Shown piece after piece: positions 25,755 through 36,300 of a stretch of 64,000 nucleotides of DNA. The position numbers and the translations under genes were made by a program. The notes under the pieces were generated by a model that saw only the letters and a list, made by a program, of their open reading frames with translations, did not search any database and had not been told where the DNA came from. The stretch's first letter is position 1. The number at the start of each line of letters is the position of its first letter. The stretch lies in contig CAZXIJ010000007.1 of assembly GCA_964640725.1 (NCBI GenBank), positions 97,706-161,705 of the forward strand, in the 5' to 3' direction. Source of the stretch: CALHVX01 sp964640725 (GTDB lineage: Bacteria; Pseudomonadota; Gammaproteobacteria; Pseudomonadales; Azotimanducaceae).

Positions 25755-27097
25755 GCAAGTTCGCCGTCTTCAAATCCTTGCGTCGCGGTGACCGGGCGAC
25801 CATGGCCCGCTACAGCGCGGTGCTCGGGCTACAGCTCGGCTCCTTTCTGCCCATCTCCTTTATCGCGTTGATGTTGCCCGTGGTGTTTCGGGAGCAGGGC
25901 CTGCCCCTGAGCCACTTCTGGGTGTTCGCCGTGCCCAGCGCACCGGCCTGGCTGCGGCCCTTGTGGGCCCCCATGGTCGACCGGCTCGGCAGTCCGCGCC
26001 TGGGCATGCGCAAAAGCTGGTTCCTGCCCTGCACGATCTTCGGCGCCGTCGCCTACCTGCTGCTCGCGCAGCTCGAGCCGGTGCCCGACAACCTCGCGAT
26101 CATCATCGCCGCGCTCACCGTCACCAGCACGATCATGACGACCCAGGATATCGCCATCGACGGGTACATGATCGAGAACATCACCGAACAGGAACGGCCC
26201 CAGGCGGCTGCGGCGCTGGACATCTGTCGCAACGTCGCCATGTTCATCGCCTGGGGCGTGCTGGTCATCATCTACAGCAAGGTGGGTTGGAACGTCGCCG
26301 TGTCGACCGCGGCCGTGTTGCTCGTGCTGTTTTCCGTGCCGGCGATTGTCCGGCAGGAACCGCCCCGGCCCGCCAGCGCCGACAGCCGGCCATCGCTCCG
26401 GCGATTGCTGGCCCGGCCGGACGCGCAGCGCGTGCTTGTGCTGTGCCTGATCATCGGTTTCGCCGGCGGCCTGCTGGTCGCGCTCTACCCGACCATGCTG
26501 GTCGACAAGGGCTTTTCGGCGACGGAAGTTGCGCTGATTGCGGGCCCCGCCACCCTGCTCGGCACGGTGATCGGCGCCACGCTGACCGCCCGCTTCATGC
26601 GCCGCTACGGCGATCGAAAAACCCTCGCCGCGTCGGTGCTGATCGTGCTGCTGGCGTTTCTGCCGCTGGCCTGGCTCGGCGCTCAGGACACGCCCAGCGT
26701 TCTGATCGTATTCCTGATCACCCTCAATGCCCTGGCCCTGCCGTCCTTCCTGGACGTGGGCTTTCAGGCCGTCCGCCTGAAATGGACCTCGCGCACGCAG
26801 GCCGGCACGGAATACACCACGCAGGTTGTTTTGACCCGGGCGGGCTTCAGCATCGCCGCCGCCGTGGCCGGACCGCTCGCCGCCGCCGTGGGCTGGTCAA
26901 CCTATTTTTTGATTGCCGGCCCGACAGTCAGCCTGGCGGCGGCGTTTCTCTGGTGGCAGTTCCCCGCCGTTGAACGGCTTGTTGCTGCGCGCGAGCGCGG
27001 CCAGCTTGATCAGGAGCTGCAGGACAGCTGCGAGCAACCGACCCGGGTCCGCGCCCAGTCCGGGCGCAGCGCGGCCCAGGGCGCCTGGTCCGGCTGA
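25751..27097 (+). CDS. MFS transporter, AmpG-like
   Basis: 448-residue protein with about 12 hydrophobic helices. WLRPLWAPMVDRLG (about 58-71) corresponds to the MFS loop 2-3 motif, and TQDIAIDGYMIENITEQERP (about 132-151) is typical of the AmpG/acetyl-CoA transporter branch, which imports muropeptides or related solutes. The substrate here is unknown. Coupled to the FHA gene by ATGA. The last 88 bp lie antisense to the end of selO. Confidence 0.82.
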   Translation: MSKFAVFKSLRRGDRATMARYSAVLGLQLGSFLPISFIALMLPVVFREQGLPLSHFWVFAVPSAPAWLRPLWAPMVDRLGSPRLGMRKSWFLPCTIFGAVAYLLLAQLEPVPDNLAIIIAALTVTSTIMTTQDIAIDGYMIENITEQERPQAAAALDICRNVAMFIAWGVLVIIYSKVGWNVAVSTAAVLLVLFSVPAIVRQEPPRPASADSRPSLRRLLARPDAQRVLVLCLIIGFAGGLLVALYPTMLVDKGFSATEVALIAGPATLLGTVIGATLTARFMRRYGDRKTLAASVLIVLLAFLPLAWLGAQDTPSVLIVFLITLNALALPSFLDVGFQAVRLKWTSRTQAGTEYTTQVVLTRAGFSIAAAVAGPLAAAVGWSTYFLIAGPTVSLAAAFLWWQFPAVERLVAARERGQLDQELQDSCEQPTRVRAQSGRSAAQGAWSG

Positions 27098-28659
27098 ACC
27101 TCGTAGGGCCGCTCCAACAAAGTCTGCAGCTCGCGCACGCCGTCAAAGTCGCCCTGCTCCGCGCGATCGATTGCCTGCTGGGCCAGGTAGTTGCGCAGCA
27201 CATAGCAAGGGTTGCTGCGTGCCATGCGCGCAGCGCGCTCGCCAGCGTCAACGGCGCCGATGCGCAGCTGATAGCGCGTGAGCCATTCTGACCATGCCGC
27301 AGTGTCCGGCGCCGCGGTCGCACCGGGCCGTCGGTCAGCGCCGACCGGCGCCGGGTAGTGCGCGCCGGCGATCGCTTGCAGCGCCTGATCCGCGGACTGC
27401 CCGGGCATGACATCCGCCAGCCCCTGATAGAGCAGCGTCATATCCACTTCGCTCGCCGTCATGAGCTCATGCAGGTCCGTGATGAGCTGCTCGTCGTCCG
27501 GCCCTACGACATCCAGCCCAAGCTTTGCGCCCAGCATGTGCCAGCGCTCGGCATGGTAGCGCTCAGCAAAATCGCTCAGCGTGTCCTGCAGGGGCGTCGG
27601 GTCGTCGATCAAGGGCAGAACAGCGTTGCCGAGCTGCAACAGGTTCCACTGGGCAATGGCCGCCTGCTGGCCGAAGCGGTAGCGACGTTGCCCGGCGTCC
27701 GTGGTGTTCGGGGTCCAGTCAGGATCGAAGTCATCGAGCCAACCATACGGACCGTAGTCGATGGTCAGGCCAGTGATCGACATGTTGTCGGTATTCATCA
27801 CCCCGTGCACGAAGCCGACCCGCTCCCAGCCCAGCACCATGTCGAGGGTCAAGCGCGCGACGGCGGCGAACCAGGCCGCGTAATGCTCAGGTGCCAGGGT
27901 TGCGCGCTGCGCATCGCCGTCCAGCAGGTTCGCAAACTGCGTCCGAATCGTGAAGTCAGCCAGGGTGCGCAGTAGCGGCAAGTCGCCGCGGGATGCCGGC
28001 AGCTGGTAGTGCCCAAAGCGCAGAAAGGTCGGGGCGACCCGACACACCACGGCGCCGGGCTCGTAGGCGGCGTTGCCGTCGTACAGCATGTCGCGCAGGA
28101 CCTGATCGCCGGACAGGGTCAGAGACAGCGCCCGGGTCGTCGGGATGCCCAGGTGGAACATGGCCTCGCTGCACAGGAACTCCCGCACGGAAGAGCGCAG
28201 CACGGCCAGCCCGTCGGCGGTCCGGGAGAACGGGGTCGGGCCGGCCCCCTTGAGCTGCAGCATCTGCAGGGAGCCGTCCTGGGCCCGCACCTCGCCCAGG
28301 TTGATGGCCCGACCGTCGCCCAGCTGGCCAGCCCAGTTGCCGAACTGGTGACCGGCGTAGGCGGTGGCGTGGGGATCCATGCCCGGCAGAAGGCGGTTGC
28401 CGGTGAAGGTCTCGGCGAAGGCCCGGCTCGCCAGCAGCGCCGGCGTCAGGCCCAGGGACTCGCCCAGGGCCGCACTGACGGCGACCGTCTGCGGCGCTGC
28501 CCCGGCGACCGGGCGCACCCGGGCATAGACCGCGCCGGTCACCTCCCGACGCCCATGGTTGGTGTCCGGATCCGCGGGCAAGGCGCGGGTGAACGCATTG
28601 TCGAAGTTCAGCGCTTCGGCCAGGGCGTCTTCAGGCGGCTGTTCGAGGGTCTCGCTCAT
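27010..28659 (-). CDS. selO: protein adenylyltransferase SelO (YdiU)
   Basis: 549-residue pseudokinase of the SelO family, which transfers AMP from ATP to proteins. HQFGNWAGQLGDGRAINLGE (about 109-128), LKGAGPTPFSRTADGLAVLR (about 139-158) and HGVMNTDNMSITG with IDYGP (about 264-282, the metal-binding Asn and Asp) are family blocks. The protein ends CSQLSCSS. In animal homologues the equivalent C-terminal position is selenocysteine; here it is an ordinary Cys codon. The 3' end overlaps the convergent MFS gene. Confidence 0.93.
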   Translation of the reverse strand: MSETLEQPPEDALAEALNFDNAFTRALPADPDTNHGRREVTGAVYARVRPVAGAAPQTVAVSAALGESLGLTPALLASRAFAETFTGNRLLPGMDPHATAYAGHQFGNWAGQLGDGRAINLGEVRAQDGSLQMLQLKGAGPTPFSRTADGLAVLRSSVREFLCSEAMFHLGIPTTRALSLTLSGDQVLRDMLYDGNAAYEPGAVVCRVAPTFLRFGHYQLPASRGDLPLLRTLADFTIRTQFANLLDGDAQRATLAPEHYAAWFAAVARLTLDMVLGWERVGFVHGVMNTDNMSITGLTIDYGPYGWLDDFDPDWTPNTTDAGQRRYRFGQQAAIAQWNLLQLGNAVLPLIDDPTPLQDTLSDFAERYHAERWHMLGAKLGLDVVGPDDEQLITDLHELMTASEVDMTLLYQGLADVMPGQSADQALQAIAGAHYPAPVGADRRPGATAAPDTAAWSEWLTRYQLRIGAVDAGERAARMARSNPCYVLRNYLAQQAIDRAEQGDFDGVRELQTLLERPYEVQPDQAPWAALRPDWARTRVGCSQLSCSS

Positions 28660-28705
28660 GCGGCCATTAGATCAGCTGCCATCAAAGCTGAACAGTTGCG
28701 GTAGC

Positions 28706-29890
28706 ATGGTCGCCATGATGCGGTCCATGGAACATATCTTTTTCTTCACCCTGCTGGTGCTGGCCACGCTGGCCTTCCTCGGGGTGATCAATGCCTTCAT
28801 CGTGCCGCTGTTCTGGGCCATCGCGCTCGCCATCCTGTTCGAGCCCCTGTGCGATCGCGTCGCCGAGATGCTCGGCGATCGCAGCGGCGTGGCATCGCTC
28901 CTGACCATCCTGCTGATCCTGCTGTCGCTCATTCTGCCGATCCTGCTCCTTGGCATCGTGGTCACCAACGAGGCCGTCAAACTGATCGCTGCGATCGAAA
29001 ACCAGACCATTGATCCCGGGGCGGCGGTGCGGTGGGTTCAGGACGCGGTGCCAGAAGTGGTGGAGTACGCCGAGGGCCACGGTTTCAAGATTGACGAGCT
29101 CACCAGCCGGGTGTCCGATCTGGCCCTGACCGCCGGGCGGCTCGTGGCCTCCAACGCGCTGGCGGTGGGGCAGAACACGCTGCGCTTCTTCGTGATGCTG
29201 CTGCTGATGATCTACCTGCTGTTCTTCTTTTTGCGGGACGGCCACGCCATCGTTGAGCGCATGGTCCAGATCCTGCCGCTGGGGGATGCTCGGGAGCGGC
29301 AGCTGTTCGAGCGCTTCGCCTCGGTGGTTCGCGCCACCGTCAAGGGCACCTTTGTGATCGCTGCCGTCCAGGGTTTCATAGGCGGCGTCGCTTTCGCGCT
29401 GCTCGACATCCGGGCCGCGGTGCTCTGGGGCGTGGTGATGGCGGTGCTGTCGCTGCTGCCCGCGGTCGGCGCGCTGCTGGTCTGGGGACCCGCGGCAGCG
29501 GTGCTGTTTGCCGGCGGCGAGATCGTCAGCGGCGTCATCCTGGTGCTGGTCGGGGTCTTCGTCATTGGCCTGGCCGACAATCTGCTGCGACCGGTCCTGG
29601 TCGGTCGCGATACCCAGATGCCCGACTACCTGATTCTGCTGGCCACCCTCGGGGGTCTCGCCCTGTTCGGGATCTCCGGCATGGTCATCGGCCCTCTCAT
29701 CGCGGCGCTGTTCATTACGCTGTGGGAGATGTTCGAAGAGAGCTATGGCGATCGCGATCTGGAGGCCATGCGACAGGCGATCGCCGAGCAGCGCGGGGGC
29801 GATTCGGCCGCTATTGATACTGTTTCTGATGCATCCGAATCTGTCGCCGACGCATCCAGTCCACAGAACCCGCCAGACAGACCGGTCTAG
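28706..29890 (+). CDS. AI-2E family (PerM-like) transporter
   Basis: 394 residues with about eight hydrophobic helices and the family loop patterns LFFFLRDGHAIVERM, FVIAAVQGFIGGVAFALLDI and DNLLRPVLVGRDTQMPDYL. Relatives export autoinducer-2 or act as sodium/proton antiporters, so function is open. The start is uncertain: ATG at 28706, 28715, 28718 or 28727 all precede the first helix. It is divergent from selO with 46 bp between starts. A charged Ala/Asp/Ser tail (after about 360) is cytoplasmic. Confidence 0.85.
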   Translation: MVAMMRSMEHIFFFTLLVLATLAFLGVINAFIVPLFWAIALAILFEPLCDRVAEMLGDRSGVASLLTILLILLSLILPILLLGIVVTNEAVKLIAAIENQTIDPGAAVRWVQDAVPEVVEYAEGHGFKIDELTSRVSDLALTAGRLVASNALAVGQNTLRFFVMLLLMIYLLFFFLRDGHAIVERMVQILPLGDARERQLFERFASVVRATVKGTFVIAAVQGFIGGVAFALLDIRAAVLWGVVMAVLSLLPAVGALLVWGPAAAVLFAGGEIVSGVILVLVGVFVIGLADNLLRPVLVGRDTQMPDYLILLATLGGLALFGISGMVIGPLIAALFITLWEMFEESYGDRDLEAMRQAIAEQRGGDSAAIDTVSDASESVADASSPQNPPDRPV

Positions 29891-29942
29891 ACTGCGGTAA
29901 CGCCCGCGTTCTCTCGCACCGCGGGAACGCAAGGAGACCTCG

Positions 29943-31661
29943 ATGCCCCAGCATCGCTCGCCAACACCTGCAAACGCCTGGCGGCTCGGAATCGCCGCCC
30001 TCCTGTGCGCGACCCTGACAGCCTGCGGCGGTGGTGGCGGTTCCTCTGATCGCCCAGCGCCGCCGCCCACGGCGACGCCTCCTCCCGTTCCGGCTCCGGC
30101 CACACCGACCCAGGCTGAGCTGCAGGGCGCATCGCGGCTGGCGGCGCAAAGCACCTTTGGCATGGGTTACGACGCCATCGTCCGCATTGCCGAGATGGGC
30201 CCCGAGGCCTGGCTGGAGACCCAGTTCGACACGCCAACAACCTCGCACCTGGCCCTGATGGACGAGCTGCTGGCCAACTACGACAACGGCGAGTACCCGG
30301 AGATCACCGAAGACGTCGAGATGCTGATCCTCAGCCGGCGGCTGGCCTGGTGGCATCGAACTTTTACGGCGCCGGACGCGGTGCGGCAAAGAGTGGCCTT
30401 TGCCCTGAGCGAGATCTTTGTGGTCGCCGACGGCATCGACGCCCTGGCGGTCTTTCCCGCCGGGCTCGCGACCTTCTACGACCTGCTGCTCGACAACGCC
30501 TTCGGCAATTTTCGCGACCTGCTGAAAAGCGTCGCGCTGCACCCGGCCATGGGCCTGTACCTGTCGCATCTCAACAACCGCAAGGCCGACCCGGTCGCCA
30601 ACACCTTTCCGGACGAGAACTTCGCCCGCGAGGTCATGCAGCTGTTTTCCATCGGGCTCTTCGAGCTCAACCTGGACGGCTCGCTGCAGCGCGACGGCAG
30701 CCTCGAGCCGATCCCGACCTACGGCAACGACGAGATTCGCGAGTTCGCGAAGATCTTCACCGGGCTCAGCTATGGTGGGCCGGCTGCGACCTTCGGGCAG
30801 CAAAACCCCTACTTTCGGGCGCCGATGACCATGTTCGACGCGTTCCACGACACCGGCCCGAAAACGCTGCTCAACGGCCAGACCGTGCCGACGAACCAGA
30901 CCGGCGACCAGGACATTGATGCCGCCATCGACAACCTGTTCAACCATCCCAACGTCGGCCCGTTCATGAGCCGGCTGCTGATTCAGCGACTGGTTACCTC
31001 GAACCCGAGCCCCGGCTACATCGAGCGCGTGGCCGGCACCTTTAACAACAACGGCACCGGCACGCGCGGCGATCTGCGGGCCGTGATCAAGGCCATCCTG
31101 CTGGACACGGAAGCAGTTACGGCCGACGCGACCGCGGGCAAGCTGCGGGAGCCGATCGTGCGCTACACGCATCTGGTGCGCGCCTTCGACCCCCGCAGCG
31201 CTGACGGCTTCATTTTCAACAACGGCTTTTTCCTGCAGCAGGTCTTGCGCCAGCATCCGCAGTCATCGCCCAGCGTGTTCAACTTCTTCTCCCCCGATCA
31301 CGCCCCCGCCGGCGCGATTGCGGACGCCAACCTGAACGCGCCGGAGTTTCAGATCACCACCGCCACGACCATCGTCAACATGAGCAACGTTGTGGACTTC
31401 GCGATCAACGGCGATTTCGTCACCGACGCCGGCGATGCTTTCGAAACGGTCACGCTGGACTTCACGCCCTACGCCGCGTTGGCCAGCGACATGGATGCCT
31501 TGCTCGACCGGATCGATCTGGTATTCACCTACGGCCAGCTGAGCGCACAGACGCGCACCGCCATCATCGATGCCACCCGGGAGATTCCCGACCCCAACCA
31601 GCGGGCGCGCGCCGCCATTTATCTGCTGCTGATTTCCCCTGACTACGCGGTTCGCGCCTAG
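29943..31661 (+). CDS. DUF1800 family exported lipoprotein
   Basis: 572 residues with a lipoprotein signal (ALLCATLTAC, Cys28) and a Gly/Ser/Pro spacer. The body is a DUF1800 protein, a large family of exported proteins of unknown activity. Blocks TFGMGYDAIVRIAEMGPEAW, LARRLAWWHR-like LSRRLAWWHRTF, and FPDENFAREVMQLFSIGLFE are typical. AAGGAGA precedes the ATG. It is paired with the DUF1501 gene eight bases downstream, an association seen in many bacteria; the joint role is unknown. Confidence 0.85.
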   Translation: MPQHRSPTPANAWRLGIAALLCATLTACGGGGGSSDRPAPPPTATPPPVPAPATPTQAELQGASRLAAQSTFGMGYDAIVRIAEMGPEAWLETQFDTPTTSHLALMDELLANYDNGEYPEITEDVEMLILSRRLAWWHRTFTAPDAVRQRVAFALSEIFVVADGIDALAVFPAGLATFYDLLLDNAFGNFRDLLKSVALHPAMGLYLSHLNNRKADPVANTFPDENFAREVMQLFSIGLFELNLDGSLQRDGSLEPIPTYGNDEIREFAKIFTGLSYGGPAATFGQQNPYFRAPMTMFDAFHDTGPKTLLNGQTVPTNQTGDQDIDAAIDNLFNHPNVGPFMSRLLIQRLVTSNPSPGYIERVAGTFNNNGTGTRGDLRAVIKAILLDTEAVTADATAGKLREPIVRYTHLVRAFDPRSADGFIFNNGFFLQQVLRQHPQSSPSVFNFFSPDHAPAGAIADANLNAPEFQITTATTIVNMSNVVDFAINGDFVTDAGDAFETVTLDFTPYAALASDMDALLDRIDLVFTYGQLSAQTRTAIIDATREIPDPNQRARAAIYLLLISPDYAVRA

Positions 31662-31669
31662 GAGCTCTG

Positions 31670-33055
31670 ATGCGACACACGCTCTCCCGCCGCCAACTCC
31701 TGACTCACAGCTGCCGTCTCGGCGTCGCCAGCGCGACCCTTGCAAGCACAGCGCTCAGCCTGGGCCTGGCCCGGCAGGCCAGCGCCGCAGCGCTCTCGGA
31801 CTACCGGGCCCTGGTCTGCGTGCTGCTGGCAGGCGGCAACGACTCTTTCAACATGGTGGTCCCGAACGATGCGGACCAGTACGGCGAATATCAAAGCCTG
31901 CGCTCGGACCTGGCCCTGCCCCAGGCTGACCTGCTGCCCCTGAACGGCCTCGCCGCCAACGGCCGCAGCTATGCCCTGCACCCGGGCATGGCGGGCACTC
32001 AGGCGCTCTACAACCGCGGCGACCTGGCCGTGGTGGCCAACGTCGGCACTTTGCTGGAACCGGTCGATGCCGCGGCCGTCGAAGCCGGTGCGCGGGTGCC
32101 GCTCGGGCTCTATTCCCACGCAGACCAGATCGCCCAGTGGCAGACCGGCGTGCCGAATGACCGTATCGCTGACGGCTGGGCCGGCCGCATCGCCGACCGC
32201 ATGAGCAACGTCAATCTCGCCAACGGCATCGCCATGAACATCTCTCTGGGCGGTACCAACGTGTTCCAGAGCGGCTTGCTCACCAGCGAGTACGCCATCG
32301 ACTCAGCAGGCAACGGCGCGCCGACCCTGTCCGGCTACGACGACCCGGGCGAGTTCGGCGACTACAAGCGGCGCATCGTTGACGACCTGCTCGCCGTGCC
32401 GCAGCGCAACCTGTTCCGGAACACTTACCGCGGCCGCTTGCGAGACGCGATCGACGCCCAGTCCGTGTTTGTGTCGGCCCTGGACGCCGCACCGGCGCTG
32501 GGCACCACGTTTTCTGAGGGGCCGTTCAGCGCCGCGCTGCGGCAAATTGCCCGGGTCATTGCCGCCCGGGACGAACTGGGGGCCTGCCGGCAAACCTTCT
32601 TTGTGCTCGTGGGCGGCTGGGATCATCACGACGAGGTCCTCGACAATCAGGCCCGCATGCTGCCGATGATCAGCCAGGGGCTGACCGAGTTTCATGGCGC
32701 GCTGACCGAGCTGGGGCTGCTCGACGCGGTCACAACCTTCACGACCTCGGATTTTGGCCGGACCCTGACCTCCAACGGCCGCGGCTCAGACCATGGCTGG
32801 GGCGGCCACCACCTGGTCATGGGCGGCGCCGTGAACGGCGGCCAGATCTACGGCACCTATCCGGAGCTGCAGCCCAACAGCCCGCTCGACACCGGCCGCG
32901 GCGTTTACGCCCCGACGACCCCGACGGACCTGTACTTTGCCGATCTGGCGCGCTGGTTCGGGGTCAGTGCCGGCGATCTGGACCAGGTGCTGCCCAATAT
33001 CCGCAACTTTTACACGCCGGGAAGCAGCGACCCGCCCCTGGGGGTAATGGCCTAA
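31670..33055 (+). CDS. DUF1501 family exported protein
   Basis: 461 residues of the DUF1501 family, which has a sulfatase/phosphatase-like fold. The N-terminus SRRQLLTHSCRLGVA is of twin-arginine (Tat) type and is followed by a hydrophobic stretch ending LARQASAA. VCVLLAGGNDSFNMVVPN (about 45-62) and TTSDFGRTLTSNGRGSDHGWGGHHLVMGG (split as DFGRTLTSNG about 361 and DHGWGGHHLV about 373) are the conserved blocks. Partner of the DUF1800 lipoprotein upstream. Confidence 0.85.
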   Translation: MRHTLSRRQLLTHSCRLGVASATLASTALSLGLARQASAAALSDYRALVCVLLAGGNDSFNMVVPNDADQYGEYQSLRSDLALPQADLLPLNGLAANGRSYALHPGMAGTQALYNRGDLAVVANVGTLLEPVDAAAVEAGARVPLGLYSHADQIAQWQTGVPNDRIADGWAGRIADRMSNVNLANGIAMNISLGGTNVFQSGLLTSEYAIDSAGNGAPTLSGYDDPGEFGDYKRRIVDDLLAVPQRNLFRNTYRGRLRDAIDAQSVFVSALDAAPALGTTFSEGPFSAALRQIARVIAARDELGACRQTFFVLVGGWDHHDEVLDNQARMLPMISQGLTEFHGALTELGLLDAVTTFTTSDFGRTLTSNGRGSDHGWGGHHLVMGGAVNGGQIYGTYPELQPNSPLDTGRGVYAPTTPTDLYFADLARWFGVSAGDLDQVLPNIRNFYTPGSSDPPLGVMA

Positions 33056-33118
33056 AGAGATCAAAACCGCCAACTGCATCTCAGTTCTCCGCCCGCCCGC
33101 GCGATAGGTTCTACGCCA

Positions 33119-33134
33119 CACCGGAATTCCGGTG
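33119..33134. promoter_or_regulatory. 16-bp perfect palindrome in the 254-bp gap before the giant gene
   Basis: CACCGGAATTCCGGTG is a perfect palindrome. It may be part of a terminator for the DUF1800-DUF1501 operon or an operator for the giant gene that follows. A TATAGT hexamer at 33216-33221 could be a -10 box of the latter, but no good -35 is seen. Nothing else is supported between 33056 and 33309. Confidence 0.35.
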
Positions 33135-33309
33135 CGGATGCAGACCGATTCGTCACTTCTTTGTCACGTGATGCTGTTTTGGAAGCAGCAGCAGGGACCA
33201 CAGATGCAGTGACCCTATAGTCTGCCGCTACCTCTGCCGCGGCGCCCGGTGCCGCGCAGCCACCAGCGAGTGGGCTCAGTGGATGAGCCCGTCAAAAAGA
33301 GATGCGCCC

Positions 33310-36300
33310 ATGAACGCCGCAACCCGCCAAGTCGCCCAAGGACTCCTGCTGCTGGCCGCCCTGACTGTCGCGCCCGGGCTGTTCGCCCAGGTCTGTTCGA
33401 CCGGAGCAGACGGCGAGATCACCGTCAGCGCCGCCGGAACGCGCGTCAATGTCTACTTTGCGGCACCCGATCCCAGCATCGCGCCCACCACGGTAGCGGC
33501 AGGTGCCACACAGATTCCTATTGACGCCGCCCTGGGCGCGCAGGCCTCCAGTTTGCAGGCGGGGCTGTCCACCGCGATCTCCGCTGGCGACGTCTTGCTC
33601 ATCGTCCAGATGCAGGGCGCGGCCATCAACACCGCCAACAATCAGACCAACGTCGGCGTCTACGGCGACGGCGCTGGCGGGCTGGAGCAAGCAGGCACGC
33701 TCAACGATGCGAGCTATCGCGCCGGAGCCTACGAGTTCGTGCTCGCCACCGGGCCGATTGCCGGCAACAACATTCCGATCGAGGGCGCCGGAGCGAGCGG
33801 CGGGCTGCTCGAGAGCTACGTCAACAGTAACGATACCAGCGGCAGTTCGGGGTACCAGCGCTATCAGGTCGTCAAAGTCCCTCAGTTCGCTGACCTTACC
33901 ATCACCGGCCAACTGGTCTCGGACCGATGGAATGGGCGCTGGGGCGGTGTGTCGGCGATCAACGTACGGAACGTGCTTGCAGTCGACGGCGGCTCCTTCA
34001 ACGCGGACGGCCGCGGGTTCCGGGGCGGACAGTTTTTTCGCGGCCGCAGCGATGGCGCCGGCAACTTCGGCTTCAAAGGCGAAGGGATCGCCGGCACGCC
34101 GCAACGCCTGTTCAGCCGCGTGCTGCTCGCCGAAAACGCGGCCAGCGGTGGCGAGGAAACAGGACCCATCGGGTATCCCGGCACGGACGATGGGACCCGC
34201 ACCAGGGATTCGGGCCAGGGCGCACCGGGTACAGCCGGTGCCGGCGGTGGCGGCCCGGAGGACGCCGGCGGCGGTGGCGGTGGCAACGCCGGCCGCGGCG
34301 GCGCCGGAGGCATCGGCCTGAATACCAATTCCGGGGGCCAGGGCGGGGCGCCCTTCCCGGAGCACTTTCCTGCGACAGCGGCCCGACTCGTTATGGGCGG
34401 CGGTGGCGGCGCCAGCAACGGCGACGACTTGACCGATCTGGACCTCACGGTCAGCTCGGGCCAGGCTGGCGGCGGGATCGTCTTTGTGCGCGCGTCCAAC
34501 ATCACGACCACCGGCGGCGGCACGATCTCGGCCATCGGCGACTCCGGGGGCAGCGCACCGACAGAAGGCGGGGGCGGCGCTGGCGCCGGCGGCACGGTTT
34601 TGATCCATACCGACAACTCAACGGTCGATGGTATCGCCTTCGCCGTTCCTGGCGGCAACGGCGGGTCCAGCCAGAACGTCAACGATGGCGGCGGCGGCGG
34701 CGGCTCTGCGGGCATCATTTACCTTTCTGATACCGCGATCGGCTCCGCCAGCTTCAACACCAGTGCGGGCATCGGCGGGACCGGCGCATCGGGCGGCATC
34801 TACAACGGCAGCGCCGGCGCCAACGGTAGCCAAAGCAGCATTGCCCCGATCAGCCAGTTCGATTGCGATTTCATCAATCTGGGCCTGGCCAAAGCCGCAA
34901 CGAACACGCAACGCGTGAACGGGTCGGCCACGGCCTACGACATCACCTTCACCCTGACCATCGAAAACCTCAGCACCGATGCGGCCGCACCCAACATTCA
35001 GGTGTTCGATGACCTCGCCGCCGATTTTCCTGGCGTGACGAGCATCTCGATTCAGGGAACCCCGGTGCTCACCGGCGTTACCGCGCCAGCAACTGCGTTC
35101 GATGGCAGCACGAATACGGCTCTGCTCTCGGGCAGCGACGGCCTCGCTCCCGGTGCCGTTGCCAGCATCGTCTACACCGCCCGGATTGACTTCGGTACGA
35201 CCACCGGCCCCTACAGCACTCAGGCGAGCGTCGGTACTGCAGAGCTTCCCGGTGCCTTTGTGCAAATCGTGGACCTTTCCGATGACGGCCTGGAGCCCGA
35301 TGCCGACGGCGACGGCAGCCCGAACGAGAGCACCGGCGCAGGCGGTGACTCGAACGAAAACGATCGGACAGCAGTCGACCTGGTCATCGACAGCGACGGC
35401 GACGGCACCCCTGACGATAGCGACGACGACAGCAACGACCCCTGTGTGCCGTCAACGATCGCTCCGGGCTGCACCGCCGACAGCGATGGTGACGGTCTGA
35501 CCGACCCCCAGGAAAACGCCCTGGGCACGAACCCGGATGCAGCCGACTCTGACGGCGACGGGCTGTCGGACGGCGTTGAAACCGGCAACGACGGGACCGT
35601 CGATGCCGGAGACACAGACCCGCTGGACGCCGATACGGACAACGACGGTCTGAGCGACGGTGCCGAGGACAGCAACGGCAACGGTGCCCTGGACCCCGGC
35701 GAGACGGACCCCCGAAACCCGGACAGCGACAACGACACGCTGCGCGACGGGCTGGAAGCTGGCGTCATTGTGCCGGTCCCCGACCCCGATGGCGCTGGCC
35801 CAGCGGTGGGCACGGAAGGTCCGTTCGTGCCCGATGCAGACCCCGCCACGACCACCGACCCCAACAACGCAGACAGCGACGGCGATGGTCTGCCCGATGC
35901 GGTCGAAGACGCCAACGGCAACGGCAGTTCAGACAATCCATTCATCGGCAGCACTGGTACCAGCGGCGCCGGCGAAACCGACGCAGCCAATGCCGATACC
36001 GATGGCGATGGCCTGAACGACGGCGACGAAACAAACGGTACCGGTCCTCTGGCAGCGCTGGGCGCGACTGATCCGCTCGACACGGACACCGACGATGGCG
36101 GCTCGCTGGACGGCGCTGAGGTCTTGAGCGATGGCACCAATCCGACGCCAGGGAACGGTGGCGATGACCTGCAGGACAGCGATAGCGACGGCATTACCGA
36201 TGCCAACGAGGTGATCCTCGGCACCGACCCGAACGATCCTGACAGCGATAATGACGGTCTCACTGACGGCGCGGAGCTCGGCGCCGACAACAGTTTCGAT

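Noticed and set aside
27010..27035. Selenocysteine at the C-terminus of SelO
   Set aside because: The C-terminal CSQLSCSS is encoded by ordinary Cys codons, with no in-frame TGA before the stop.
29811..31256. Open frame antisense to the DUF1800 gene
   Set aside because: It shadows conserved codons of the DUF1800 protein and lacks a start signal or domain.
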